Assembly: GCA_040386155.1 (NCBI GenBank)
Contig: JAZKFZ010000003.1
Location: forward strand, 930,001 to 994,000
Direction: 5' to 3'
DNA length: 64,000 nt
DNA from: M0103 sp040386155
GTDB lineage: Bacteria > Bacteroidota > Bacteroidia > Flavobacteriales_D > Crocinitomicaceae
Shown: in pieces, positions 52,348 through 62,132 of the stretch
How the letters are laid out: every line of letters begins with the position of its first letter
Numbering within the stretch: the stretch's first letter is position 1
Made by a program: the position numbers and the translations under genes
The notes under the pieces: model-generated
Database searches by the model: none
Told to the model about the DNA's origin: nothing
What the model saw: only the letters and a program-made list of their open reading frames with translations

Positions 52348-52989
52348 ATGAAAATACGTTTCAATCAAGTTATGCCTATTCCACTTGCTTCAATTCAGCA
52401 CTCGAGTGAAAGTATTTGGGGTAACGAGGTTTCCTTTAATACAGGTCAAAAAATTCTTCTCAATGCCTCAAGTGGAAAGGGAAAATCAACCTTTACCTCA
52501 TCTGCCGTTGGCTTGCGAAATGACTACACGGGAACGATTAGCTACGACGAGCTAGATATTAAATCGTTCAACGAAGATGATTGGACCAAAATTCGACGCG
52601 AAAAAATAGCAGTTGTCTTTCAAGATCTGCAATTGTTCCCAACACTTTCTGTTAAAGAGAATCTTTTAATTAAATCGTTACTGCAACCTAAATATTCAGA
52701 AGTAGAATTGAAAAATTTCCTCGAATTTTTAGGCATTGCTGACAAATGGGAGCAGAAATGTGGTCTACTTTCCATGGGGCAACAACAACGAGTAGCCATC
52801 ATTAGAGCCCTAATTCAACCGTTTCAATGGCTTATTATGGATGAGCCTTTTTCTCATCTTGATGTCGAAAATACTAAGAAATGTCTCGAGTTAATTCATC
52901 AGCGATGTGATGAACAAAAAGCTGGATTTATTCTAACGACCTTGGGTGAAACACATGGAACTCATTTTGATAGTGAACTAAAACTTTAA
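52348..52989 (+). CDS. ABC transporter ATP-binding protein (LolD/MacB type)
   Basis: 213 residues. Walker A A-S-S-G-K-G-K-S-T, Q-loop V-F-Q-D-L-Q-L, signature L-S-M-G-Q-Q-Q-R-V and Walker B W-L-I-M-D-E-P-F. Partner of the permease 2 bp downstream. LolD/MacB-type ATPases drive lipoprotein release or peptide/drug export. Confidence 0.92.
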   Translation: MKIRFNQVMPIPLASIQHSSESIWGNEVSFNTGQKILLNASSGKGKSTFTSSAVGLRNDYTGTISYDELDIKSFNEDDWTKIRREKIAVVFQDLQLFPTLSVKENLLIKSLLQPKYSEVELKNFLEFLGIADKWEQKCGLLSMGQQQRVAIIRALIQPFQWLIMDEPFSHLDVENTKKCLELIHQRCDEQKAGFILTTLGETHGTHFDSELKL

Positions 52990-52991
52990 CT

Positions 52992-54167
52992 ATGTTAAGA
53001 AAATTACTTTTTCAAAATCAAGATCGAAAGCAATTGATTATTGCAATCACTGGCGCGTTTTTAGGCATCACCTTTTTAATCACCTCTATTCATTACCTCA
53101 TCAAAGTGAATGAATTTGGTGAAGGTGCTGAAATCTTGGGACCCAATACTGTGATTGTACAAAAAAGAGTGAGCACATCAACTACTTTTAATCTTACCAA
53201 AACTGACTTTTCTTCAAGAGAAATAGAAAAGATCAAAGCAGAAAGTTTTGTAGCCGATGTAAAACCTGTAATCAGTAATAATTTTGATGTTTCCTTCGAA
53301 ACTGCTGATCCTCAAGTACCTAGATTCCGATCAGATGTATTTGTGCAAACCCTCGATCCGAAATTTTTGGATGTAAAATCAGATAAATGGCACTGGAAGC
53401 CAGGAGAAAAGATTGTTCCAATCATTCTGCCAAGAGATTTTTTAGTGATGCTCAATACTTTTATGAGTGCCCAAGGAATTCCGCAAGTATCAGATGAATT
53501 AGCCATGCAACTAAAATTCAAGTTCACGCTTTCAAACGATAAATCAAAAGAATGGGTAGATGCACAAATCATAGGGTTCACAAATGAAGTGCCTTCTATT
53601 TTAGTCCCTGAATCGTTCATGGAATACGGAAACAAAGAATATAGTCTCGGAAAAGAACAGAAAATTACCCAAATAATGATTTCTGGTCGCGAAAATGAAT
53701 TTGGTAAAGTAGAACAATTGATGAAAGAACGCGGGTTGGAGTCCAAGAATTCCCAAATCATCGTTGGTCGCTTAAAAAGTATGGTTGGCACATTGTTTTT
53801 GGTGGTACTTGGAATTTCAATTATCGCCGTTTTTGTATCGGGATTGGTGCTCATTCAATACATGCAGCTATTGATGTCTAAAAATGCTTACGAAGTGAAG
53901 ACTTTATTGCGAATTGGTTACCACCCAAAAGATCTTACCAAGCAATTCTTCTTTTACTTTGTAAAGGTTTTTGGAGTTGTCGCTTTCATTGGAACAGTTG
54001 TTTTTCTATTATTGAAATTCTACCTCGATGATATGTTTGAAACAGGTGGAATCTACATTGACACAGGACTTTCCTACCAAAGTTTTACGGCTCTATTGAT
54101 CACTTTTGCTAGTTTTACATTTGCAAGTTTTCGAACTGCCAAAAATGGAATTTTCTCAAATTATTAA
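52992..54167 (+). CDS. FtsX/MacB-type ABC permease
   Basis: 391 residues. TM1 at about 16-36, a large periplasmic domain of about 240 residues, then three helices (about 268-292, 322-345, 357-376) in the FtsX arrangement. No adaptor (MFP) gene is adjacent, so the pair resembles LolCDE-like or peptide-release systems more than tripartite MacAB. Substrate unknown. Confidence 0.85.
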   Translation: MLRKLLFQNQDRKQLIIAITGAFLGITFLITSIHYLIKVNEFGEGAEILGPNTVIVQKRVSTSTTFNLTKTDFSSREIEKIKAESFVADVKPVISNNFDVSFETADPQVPRFRSDVFVQTLDPKFLDVKSDKWHWKPGEKIVPIILPRDFLVMLNTFMSAQGIPQVSDELAMQLKFKFTLSNDKSKEWVDAQIIGFTNEVPSILVPESFMEYGNKEYSLGKEQKITQIMISGRENEFGKVEQLMKERGLESKNSQIIVGRLKSMVGTLFLVVLGISIIAVFVSGLVLIQYMQLLMSKNAYEVKTLLRIGYHPKDLTKQFFFYFVKVFGVVAFIGTVVFLLLKFYLDDMFETGGIYIDTGLSYQSFTALLITFASFTFASFRTAKNGIFSNY

Positions 54168-54257
54168 TAAAACTGTTAAAGAATCGTTAACAAGGCATCT
54201 TTTTATTCTTTGGTACCGTTTTGGCTTTAACTTCATTCAATTATTTAAAACAACATT

Positions 54258-55781
54258 ATGAAACTTTTGTTTTTCGTCGCGCTAACAATTCTGACAACAT
54301 CTTCTTTTGCTCAGAAATTAAAATTCAAAGTGATAGGTCAAAAAGACACCACAGTTCACCTAGTGAAATACTTTGGCGGCAAGCTCTTTTGGGCAGATAC
54401 TGCAGAAATAAAAGATGGCTATGTTGAGTTTGATGGCGCTAAGCAAAAAGCAGGCGTGATGGCACTTTTACTTCCTGGACAAAAATTCTTTGAATTCATT
54501 CACAACAATGAAGAAGTAATGATGGAGACTACAGGTCCTGACTTCGTAGCCAACATGAAAGTGAAAAAATCAGAGGAAAACAGAATTTTTATTGATTACA
54601 TCCGCTACATTCAATCTAATAAAACAGAAGCTGCCGCTCTCATCGAGAAGAGAAGTAAGCTTGATAAAGAAAGCGCTGAATACAAAACACTGGGCGAACA
54701 AATCGATGCTGTCAATAAAAAAGTAGTTGACTATCAGAAGAACTTGATTAAAACTCATGAAGGGAAATTGATAGCAAAAATCGCTTACATGTCTATGGAA
54801 ATAGAAATTCCTGAAGCGCCAAAAGATAGCAAGGGTAATGTGGTTGACTCTAATTTTAAATTTAATTATTTCAGAGCACATTATTGGGATCATGTTGATT
54901 TCAAAGATGATCGTCTCGTAAACTCTCCCATTTTTGCCAATAAACTAGATTACTATTTCGGTAAAAACATGATGGTACAACATTGGGATACAGTTATAAA
55001 ATATGCTTTTGACCTTTGTGATAGATTGCCATTAAAATCGCGTACGTTCGAATACTGCGTTGGTTGGATTACCTCTGAATATGGAAAAAGCAAAATCATG
55101 GGTATGGACAAAGTGTACGTTATGATGGCAGACCGTTACTACTGTAATAAAAGCGACTCAGGAATTTCACCTGCATTTTGGATGACAGAAGATAAATTAG
55201 CTGACCTGTGTGAAAAAATTCCAGTGCAGAAGAATTTGGTGATGGGAGTAAAACCTCCTAATCTAATTTTAAGAGATACCTCTGATGTGAAGTGGCAAGA
55301 TTTTTACAGTTTGAAATCAGAATACACTATCCTTTATTTCTGGGATCCTGAATGTGGGCACTGTAAAACCATTACACCAAAGTTAAACCGCTTGTACACT
55401 GAAAAGTTAAAAGCGAGAAATGTAGAAGTGTTTGCTGTTGGAAAAGCAGTAGGTGAAGAATTCAAAAAATGGAAAGATTACGTGCGAACGAATGATTTGA
55501 AATTTATCAATGTAGCTGTGACCGATCCGTTGTTCAAAGCTGCTATGGAAGATGCTCGACAATTTGTTCCTAAATACACCACTATTGAGTCGCTGAACTA
55601 TCAAACAACGTATGATATTTTCTCTACGCCTCGTGTATTTTTATTGGATAAAGACAAAAAAATTGTTGCTAAAAGTCTAAGCTTATCACAGTTAGAAGAA
55701 TTTATTGATCGTCTTCAAGGACATGAGAAGGATGTTAAGCTCTTTCCTCCTGATCCAGAAGATGACGAACAAATGCACTAA
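54258..55781 (+). CDS. TlpA-like thioredoxin-fold exported protein (DUF4369/DUF5106-like)
   Basis: 507 residues. Signal peptide to about 18 (S-S-F-A-Q). N-terminal DUF4369-like beta domain (about 20-110), a long helical middle, and a C-terminal thioredoxin fold from about 330 with redox motif D-P-E-C-G-H-C-K and later cis-Pro region S-T-P-R-V-F. Likely a periplasmic thiol-disulfide protein. Followed by a strong terminator. Confidence 0.9.
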   Translation: MKLLFFVALTILTTSSFAQKLKFKVIGQKDTTVHLVKYFGGKLFWADTAEIKDGYVEFDGAKQKAGVMALLLPGQKFFEFIHNNEEVMMETTGPDFVANMKVKKSEENRIFIDYIRYIQSNKTEAAALIEKRSKLDKESAEYKTLGEQIDAVNKKVVDYQKNLIKTHEGKLIAKIAYMSMEIEIPEAPKDSKGNVVDSNFKFNYFRAHYWDHVDFKDDRLVNSPIFANKLDYYFGKNMMVQHWDTVIKYAFDLCDRLPLKSRTFEYCVGWITSEYGKSKIMGMDKVYVMMADRYYCNKSDSGISPAFWMTEDKLADLCEKIPVQKNLVMGVKPPNLILRDTSDVKWQDFYSLKSEYTILYFWDPECGHCKTITPKLNRLYTEKLKARNVEVFAVGKAVGEEFKKWKDYVRTNDLKFINVAVTDPLFKAAMEDARQFVPKYTTIESLNYQTTYDIFSTPRVFLLDKDKKIVAKSLSLSQLEEFIDRLQGHEKDVKLFPPDPEDDEQMH

Positions 55782-55786
55782 AAATG

Positions 55787-55817
55787 AAAGCGATTGGTTA
55801 ATATCAATCGCTTTTTT
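55787..55817 (+). terminator. Intrinsic terminator
   Basis: 10-bp stem aaagcgattg/caatcgcttt with an 8-nt loop and T-run. Confidence 0.92.
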
Positions 55818-55829
55818 GTTGGTAAAACT

Positions 55830-55873
55830 TTAAGATTTCTTAATGTATGTCGCTGTATTTTGTCTTAACTTTG
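55830..55873 (+). promoter_or_regulatory. Crp/Fnr-type dyad plus -7 box driving the large T9SS protein
   Basis: Perfect dyad TTAAG-N4-CTTAA at 55830-55843 and TAACTTTG at 55866-55873, the same 36-nt offset as at 14219 and 32090. Confidence 0.55.
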
Positions 55874-55890
55874 CACAACAAATATCTTTT

Positions 55891-58239
55891 ATGAAAAAAC
55901 TTTTACTTATCCTTTTCAGTACTTCATTGGTATCCATGAGTCAAGCTCAAATTGCTTCTTGGGATTTCACTACTGAAACAGCAGTTGCTACAAGCACACC
56001 AGAAATTTACGACGCAAACTTGGATTCCCCGAGCGCATTGACAAGAGGAACAGGCGCAGCTGCATCGGCAGGAGCAAACTCTTTTAGAACAGTGGGTTTC
56101 CAAAATGATGGAATTTCTACTGCTAATATGGATTATTTTGAAAATCAATTATCTGCAGCAGCAGGTTACGAATTGTCATTATCAACTATTGATGCTCGTT
56201 TTGGTGGCACAGCCACTTATTGCGTTGCTCCTGGAGTCCAAATCCAATATGCGTATAGTTTAGATGGCACTACATTTACATTAATTGGAACACCAACGAT
56301 TTTAATTGGTTCTCCTAGTGTAATGCCTCAAATTGACCTAACAGGTATCACCGCTTTGCAAAATATAGATGCAGCGACAACTGTTACCATTCGATTGTAT
56401 GCGACAGGACAAACAGGAACTGGTGGTTGGGGCTATCTTTCTGCAGCTGCAGCCGGAACGATTGGTTTAGCCTACGGAGGAACAGTTACTTCAACATCAG
56501 CAACATGTAATTTGACCAATGCTGGATTGACAGCTTTAACATGTAACGACAATTCAACTCCGATAGTAACTACGGATGATTATTTAACGTTTTCCTTGAA
56601 TCCAACTGGAGCGATGTTAGGAACAGACTACACGGTTTCAGTTTCAGCTGGAACAATCTCTCCAACAACAGGAACCTATGGCTCTGCAACTTCATTCCAA
56701 TTGCAGGATGGTGCTGCGGGTGCTGGTAATGTTACTGTAACAATTACTGACAATACAACGGGTGCTTGTACTATAGATCAAGTAATCACTGATCCAGGAG
56801 CTTGTTCATTTTCAACACCAATTGTTTTTGGTACACCGTCTTCACTAACAGGGTTTAACCATAACGTAGGAACTCCTTCCACTTCACAACAAATTACTGT
56901 TTCAGGAAATTCACTTACGGCTGATTTAGTGGTTACTGCTTCAACAAATTTTGAGGTTTCACTAGACAATACAGCTTTCAGTACATCAATAGCAATCACT
57001 CCAACTTTAGGTTCAGTTGCTTCAACAATCGTATATGTGCGTGCAAATTCACCTGCCTATGGAACGTTGAATGGAACAGCAATTGTATCGTCGACAACTG
57101 CAACTGACGTGACAATCACTTTAAGTGGTTTTGCAAATGACTATGTTTATTCACTCATTGACGCTGTTGACAACACAGCAGCTGATGGAACGGCATCTTC
57201 AATGGACATGCTTGTTACTTTGACAGGAGTTATCCATTGTCAAGATTTTGATTCTAATGCTGGTTACAACTTCACAATCATTGATGGATCTGGCGAAGGA
57301 ATCAATGTTTTTTCAGCGACAGATAAAGATGCATACACCAACCCACTTTCTGGAGATTCTATTCAAGTAAAGGGGAAAATTGCTATGTACAATGGTCTAT
57401 TGGAGGTATTGGTGGATAGTATAAGTCTTCTTTCTTCTGGAGCTGCTTTGGAAATTCCAACGGTTGTTACTGCACTAGGTGAAATGACAGAGTCGCAATA
57501 TGTGACCCTAGAAAACATGACTTTTGTAACTCCAATAGCAAATTTTCCAACAACAAATACTAATATTGATATTACCGACGGAACAAATACGTTCACTATT
57601 CGCGTATTATCTTCAACTGATATGAACGGTGCTCCTGCTCCTCAAGGTCCGTTTAATGTTACTGGTCTTGGAGGTCAATTTGACAGCTCAAACCCATATA
57701 CTTCGGGTTACCAATTATTCCCTTGTGGCACTGGTTCATTTGAGCCTGTTTGTTCAGGAGTGAATTTACCCTTGAATACTGTCACATGGATTGGAAATGG
57801 CTTAGAAGCAGATGCTGCTGGAGCAAATATTTCTTACCAATGGTTTGATTGTGATTTGAATCAAGAAATTTCTGGTCAAACAAATCAACAATATTTACCT
57901 GCTGTTAATGGAAACTATTCAGTAATTGTAAATAACACCACATGTACTGATACTTCTGATTGCATCGACTTCATTTTCTGGAATGTGAACGAATTAGATT
58001 TAGCAAAATTGGTTTCATTGTATCCAAATCCAGCGAATGACTTGGTGACAATCAGCAACAAATCTAACTTAGATTTAGCGATCGAAGTAATTGATTTGAC
58101 TGGTAAAGTTGTTTACACCACAAACTCAAAAAACTCATCTATTTCAATTGATTTGAATACCGTACAAAATGGTGTTTACATTGTAAATGTCATTGCTGCT
58201 GCTGCAACACTTCAAGAAAGAATTATAGTTCAGAAATAA
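55891..58239 (+). CDS. Large T9SS-exported multidomain protein
   Basis: 782 residues from ATG 55891, right after the promoter. Signal peptide to about 20 (S-Q-A-Q). An N-terminal beta-sandwich (I-A-S-W-D-F-T-T) of the kind seen in secreted nucleases and adhesins spans about 20-215. Ig/CHU-like Thr/Ser-rich modules cover about 220-430. An OB-fold-like stretch lies at about 435-620 (V-T-L-T-G-V-I-H, N-F-T-I-I-D-G-S-G). The C-terminal sorting domain starts L-Y-P-N-P-A-N-D-L. Probably surface or extracellular; ligand unknown. Confidence 0.85.
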   Translation: MKKLLLILFSTSLVSMSQAQIASWDFTTETAVATSTPEIYDANLDSPSALTRGTGAAASAGANSFRTVGFQNDGISTANMDYFENQLSAAAGYELSLSTIDARFGGTATYCVAPGVQIQYAYSLDGTTFTLIGTPTILIGSPSVMPQIDLTGITALQNIDAATTVTIRLYATGQTGTGGWGYLSAAAAGTIGLAYGGTVTSTSATCNLTNAGLTALTCNDNSTPIVTTDDYLTFSLNPTGAMLGTDYTVSVSAGTISPTTGTYGSATSFQLQDGAAGAGNVTVTITDNTTGACTIDQVITDPGACSFSTPIVFGTPSSLTGFNHNVGTPSTSQQITVSGNSLTADLVVTASTNFEVSLDNTAFSTSIAITPTLGSVASTIVYVRANSPAYGTLNGTAIVSSTTATDVTITLSGFANDYVYSLIDAVDNTAADGTASSMDMLVTLTGVIHCQDFDSNAGYNFTIIDGSGEGINVFSATDKDAYTNPLSGDSIQVKGKIAMYNGLLEVLVDSISLLSSGAALEIPTVVTALGEMTESQYVTLENMTFVTPIANFPTTNTNIDITDGTNTFTIRVLSSTDMNGAPAPQGPFNVTGLGGQFDSSNPYTSGYQLFPCGTGSFEPVCSGVNLPLNTVTWIGNGLEADAAGANISYQWFDCDLNQEISGQTNQQYLPAVNGNYSVIVNNTTCTDTSDCIDFIFWNVNELDLAKLVSLYPNPANDLVTISNKSNLDLAIEVIDLTGKVVYTTNSKNSSISIDLNTVQNGVYIVNVIAAAATLQERIIVQK

Positions 58240-58258
58240 GAAAAATACAACTTTTTGG

Positions 58259-58287
58259 AAAGGCGCAATTGATTGCGCCTTTTTTGT
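58259..58287 (+). terminator. Intrinsic terminator
   Basis: Stem aaaggcgcaat/attgcgccttt followed by a T-run. Confidence 0.92.
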
Positions 58288-58314
58288 TGTTATCTTGCAA
58301 GGAAAAATCAAGAA

Positions 58315-59007
58315 ATGAATTCAATTCGCGACAATCATCAACGATCAAAAAATGCGATACTACTTGTTATTATTGTATTAGTACTCCAACTAGTTTCAAT
58401 TATTCCTACCATTATGCAAATGGTATTAGTCAATAAAATATTTTCTGGTGAGCAATACACTGTGGAAGAAGTGCAATTGAACGGTGTATTAGCTCTCATC
58501 GTGAATATTTTAGTTTTAGTAGCCACAATTACAAGTGGAGTGTTTTTTATACTTTGGTTTAGACGAGCTTATTACAATTTAGAACAGAAAACATTTTTAA
58601 CTAGTTACTCGAATGGCTGGGCTGCTGGTGCATGGTTTGTTCCAATTCTAAATCTTTTTAGACCTTACCAAATCATGAATGAATTGTTTACTATTACTCC
58701 AAAAGTGTTGAAAAAAAATGATATTAAAACTGACTTCGAATTAGAAAAAAGCACAATTGCAACATGGTGGACTTTATGGATAATTACTCTTGTTGTAGGT
58801 AATGTTTCATCAAGAATGGTACTTAATGCAGGTTCCGCTAAATCATTTAACATCGCTTCAATCTTTGACATCATTAGTTGTCTGCTGTTTATCCCACTCT
58901 CAATAATTACAATTAAAGTAATTGTAAATTATACAAAGTATGCCTTGTACATAAAAGAAGTTGGCAACGAACGTCACTTTGATGCCTTTGTGGATGAGCA
59001 CATTTAA
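58315..59007 (+). CDS. DUF4328 membrane protein
   Basis: 230 residues from ATG 58315. Hydrophobic helices at about 15-38, 52-80, 149-166 and 180-203, with F-I-L-W-F-R-R-A-Y-Y-N-L, W-A-A-G-A-W-F-V-P-I-L-N-L-F-R-P-Y-Q and W-W-T-L-W-I characteristic of DUF4328. Function unknown. The terminator lies ahead of it, so it has its own start of transcription or reads on from upstream. Confidence 0.88.
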   Translation: MNSIRDNHQRSKNAILLVIIVLVLQLVSIIPTIMQMVLVNKIFSGEQYTVEEVQLNGVLALIVNILVLVATITSGVFFILWFRRAYYNLEQKTFLTSYSNGWAAGAWFVPILNLFRPYQIMNELFTITPKVLKKNDIKTDFELEKSTIATWWTLWIITLVVGNVSSRMVLNAGSAKSFNIASIFDIISCLLFIPLSIITIKVIVNYTKYALYIKEVGNERHFDAFVDEHI

Positions 59008-59033
59008 TCCTTCCGTTACTATAAAATAAAGAC

Positions 59034-62000
59034 ATGAGAATACTTTTTCTGATTCAATTAATTTGCCTTTCTACTTTTTCATTCGCCCAAAACTACTGGC
59101 AACAAGAAGTGAATTACAAAATATCTGTGCGATTAGATGACACTTTACACCGGTTAGTTGCCTATGAAGAATTTGAATACATCAACAACTCTCCAGATGT
59201 TTTGGATAAAATATACATTCATTTGTGGCCAAATGCGTATAAAAATGGAACATCTGCACTCGCAAAACAACAGTATGATAGCGGCGAGAAAGAGCTGACT
59301 TTCGGTGAAGAAAAAAACAAGGGTAACATCGATTCGCTCGATTTTAAAGTGAATTTCATTGCTACCAAATGGGAATACGACGCTCAAAATCCAGATATTG
59401 CTATTATTCATCTTGCAAGCCCGCTTAAACCGGGAGAAAAAACAATAATCTCTACTCCTTTTACAGTTAAAATACCGTCTGGCGAAATTTCTCGCTTGGG
59501 ACATATCGGGCAGTCTTATCAAATTACCCAGTGGTACCCAAAACCAGCTGTGTATGATAAAAATGGTTGGAATCCTATCCCCTACCTCAACCAAGGTGAA
59601 TTCTATTCTGAATTTGGTTCGTTTGATGTAACGATTACACTTCCGAAAAACTATGTGGTTGGCGCCACTGGCGATTGTCAAACACCGGAAGAACTCGACT
59701 TTTTAAACCTAAAAGTATCGGAAACGAAGAAGAAATTAGGCGATTACTTGTTGTTAAAATCAAAAAATGGTGTATCAAAAGGAGATTTTCCACCGTCCGA
59801 CACTGAATTTAAAACCATTCGTTACACGCAAGATCGCGTGCATGATTTTGCTTGGTTTGCTGATAAACGATATGCCGTATCAAAAGGAGAAGTGCAATTA
59901 CCACAATCAAAAAAAATGGTCACTACGTGGGCCATGTGGGTGCCTAACAACTCTGCTACTTGGCAATATGCCGATGAATATTTGCACGATGGCGTCTACT
60001 ACTATTCACTTTGGAATGGCGACTATCCGTACAACAATGTCACCGCTGTAGACGGCACAATTAGCGCTGGTGGAGGAATGGAATATCCAACTATCACGGT
60101 TATTGGCAACGCAAGAACTAAATCTGAATTAGAAATTGTAATTGTGCATGAAGTTGGTCACAATTGGTTTTACGGAATTTTAGGTACCAACGAACGCGTG
60201 CATGGATGGATGGACGAAGGAATGAATACGTTGAACGAAATGCGCTACGTGGCTACCAAATATCCTAAAAATAAACAGCTATCGGAGATGGTTTTAGGTG
60301 GCAAATTCCACTTCAATGACCTTTCTCACCACGACATGGGAGACCTTTCTCATCGCTTGTTGGCTGGATTTGGCCTCGATCAAGCTATAGAAACGCATTC
60401 TGCTGAATTTACAGGGATCAACTACGGAGTAATTATGTACCAAAAAACAGGGCTTGTATTCACTTACTTGAAAGACTATTTAGGCGATAAAAGATTTGAC
60501 GAAGCGATGCATTCATACTACGAAAATTGGAAATTCAAACATCCTGATCTTCAAGATTTCAGAAAATCAATGGAAGAAGCGACAGGTGAAAATTTAGCCT
60601 TCATTTTTGAGGATCTAGTGCAAACTAGAAAACAAATCGACTATAAAATTAAACGCGTTAAAATCAAAGAGGATAAAACAATTGTCAAAGTGAAAAGTCG
60701 TGGACAGATTGATGGACCAATTGAAGTGAATTTACTTACAGATTCAACAGTTTATGCCTCTCAATGGTCGAAACCCGGCGAAAAGAAAAGCACCTTAATT
60801 TTTGACTCGAACAGAAAACCCACTACTGTTGCCATTGATATCGATCGCTCAATTCCTGAAATGTATCGCCACAATAACAATTGGAGATCAAAAGGATTTT
60901 TTCATCGTGCTGAACCCATCAAATTTGAGTTTTTACTAGGTGACAATGAGCAATCCAAACGTAGTATCTTTTGGACACCCATGTTAGGAGGAAACTCCTA
61001 CGATCAATTCATGTTGGGATTTGCCTTGCACAATAAAGGAATTCCGTTCAATAAATTTGAATATTTCATTGCCCCCATGTATTCCTTTGGCAGAAATATG
61101 GTCTCCGGGACAGCTGAATTTGCCTACAACATGTTTCCGTGGGGAACATTGAAAACGAATAAAATAGGTTTATCGGTGAAATCTTACAAATACTATGATT
61201 CTTATTCTGGAAATAAATCAGATGGATCTTACCTCGTTTTCTCGCCTTTTTGGTCCATGAAATTGCCCGTAAATAATAAAGATCGTCATTTCAGTCACGA
61301 TGTATTGTTCCAAGGCGTGGCAAAATTTACCTTCGACCATGGAACAATGCGTGAAAACTATGCAGGCGGATTTGCGCAATACAATGCAGATCTAAATTAT
61401 GCAGACCATCAACTGAATGTCAAAGTGAGAAATGAATTTTTGAGTATTAATATTCCTAACATCTATATAAAAAACACTAATATGAGTCGCCTAAATATAG
61501 AAGCTACGTATGTTTTTAATTACCTACGCAACAAAATGGAGCGCTCCATGGAATTTAGAGCCTTTTTTGGTACAATTTATCATTTGGAAAGTCAGTATCC
61601 ATTTTTATTCACTCCTTATCGTTACTCACTTTCAGGTGCAGATGGTTCACAGGATTTATTCTTTGAAGAGTATTATTTTTCGAGAAGACCTCAATCCTTC
61701 AATGCGCAAATACGCAATGAAAATATGGGAGGATTTAGATCAACAACTAATTTTGGATCTTCGAGTAGTACCATGTTTACGGTGAATTTCTTTGGTCAAT
61801 TGCCCATTCCTAAATTTAAATGGCTAGGCGTCTTCGCTGATTATGGAATGATTCCAAGTAGTGCTGGATCGTATGCGCATGCCATTAATACTGGTATTGG
61901 ACTTCGCATTGGAAAAATTGCTGGTGTGTATTTCCCTGTTTGGGCAAGCAACAACATCATGAATTCATTCACTGGATCTAATTATTGGAAACAAATTCGC

Positions 62001-62060
62001 TTTACCTTGCGATTCAATCCAATCAATAAACCAATAAAAACTTCCATCTTGCCGTTTTAA
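59034..62060 (+). CDS. M1-family zinc metallopeptidase
   Basis: 1008 residues. Signal peptide to about 19 (S-F-A-Q). Exopeptidase loop G-G-G-M-E-Y-P and zinc site H-E-V-G-H-N-W near residue 372 with the third ligand Glu exactly 18 residues later (W-M-D-E-G). The C-terminal ~380 residues are beta-rich and aromatic, unlike a plain aminopeptidase, and may be a surface or barrel-like domain. Cleaves N-terminal residues from peptides in the periplasm or at the surface. Confidence 0.93.
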   Translation: MRILFLIQLICLSTFSFAQNYWQQEVNYKISVRLDDTLHRLVAYEEFEYINNSPDVLDKIYIHLWPNAYKNGTSALAKQQYDSGEKELTFGEEKNKGNIDSLDFKVNFIATKWEYDAQNPDIAIIHLASPLKPGEKTIISTPFTVKIPSGEISRLGHIGQSYQITQWYPKPAVYDKNGWNPIPYLNQGEFYSEFGSFDVTITLPKNYVVGATGDCQTPEELDFLNLKVSETKKKLGDYLLLKSKNGVSKGDFPPSDTEFKTIRYTQDRVHDFAWFADKRYAVSKGEVQLPQSKKMVTTWAMWVPNNSATWQYADEYLHDGVYYYSLWNGDYPYNNVTAVDGTISAGGGMEYPTITVIGNARTKSELEIVIVHEVGHNWFYGILGTNERVHGWMDEGMNTLNEMRYVATKYPKNKQLSEMVLGGKFHFNDLSHHDMGDLSHRLLAGFGLDQAIETHSAEFTGINYGVIMYQKTGLVFTYLKDYLGDKRFDEAMHSYYENWKFKHPDLQDFRKSMEEATGENLAFIFEDLVQTRKQIDYKIKRVKIKEDKTIVKVKSRGQIDGPIEVNLLTDSTVYASQWSKPGEKKSTLIFDSNRKPTTVAIDIDRSIPEMYRHNNNWRSKGFFHRAEPIKFEFLLGDNEQSKRSIFWTPMLGGNSYDQFMLGFALHNKGIPFNKFEYFIAPMYSFGRNMVSGTAEFAYNMFPWGTLKTNKIGLSVKSYKYYDSYSGNKSDGSYLVFSPFWSMKLPVNNKDRHFSHDVLFQGVAKFTFDHGTMRENYAGGFAQYNADLNYADHQLNVKVRNEFLSINIPNIYIKNTNMSRLNIEATYVFNYLRNKMERSMEFRAFFGTIYHLESQYPFLFTPYRYSLSGADGSQDLFFEEYYFSRRPQSFNAQIRNENMGGFRSTTNFGSSSSTMFTVNFFGQLPIPKFKWLGVFADYGMIPSSAGSYAHAINTGIGLRIGKIAGVYFPVWASNNIMNSFTGSNYWKQIRFTLRFNPINKPIKTSILPF

Positions 62061-62082
62061 TTTGTGGATTTTTGAACGCAAT

Positions 62083-62097
62083 TACATCTAAGATGTA
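62083..62097. promoter_or_regulatory. Perfect 7-1-7 dyad upstream of the A2M-like gene
   Basis: TACATCT-A-AGATGTA lies 35 bp before the ATG at 62133. No T-run follows, so operator rather than terminator. Confidence 0.3.
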
Positions 62098-62132
62098 GTA
62101 CTTAAGGAAAACAAGTCTTAAAACTTCAAATT

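Noticed and set aside
53312..53854. 180-codon open frame antisense to the ABC permease
   Set aside because: Entirely within a well-supported gene on the other strand, no recognisable domain.
59154..59681. 175-codon open frame antisense to the M1 peptidase
   Set aside because: Shadow of a strongly supported gene; composition is that of reverse-complement codons and no start context or family is visible.
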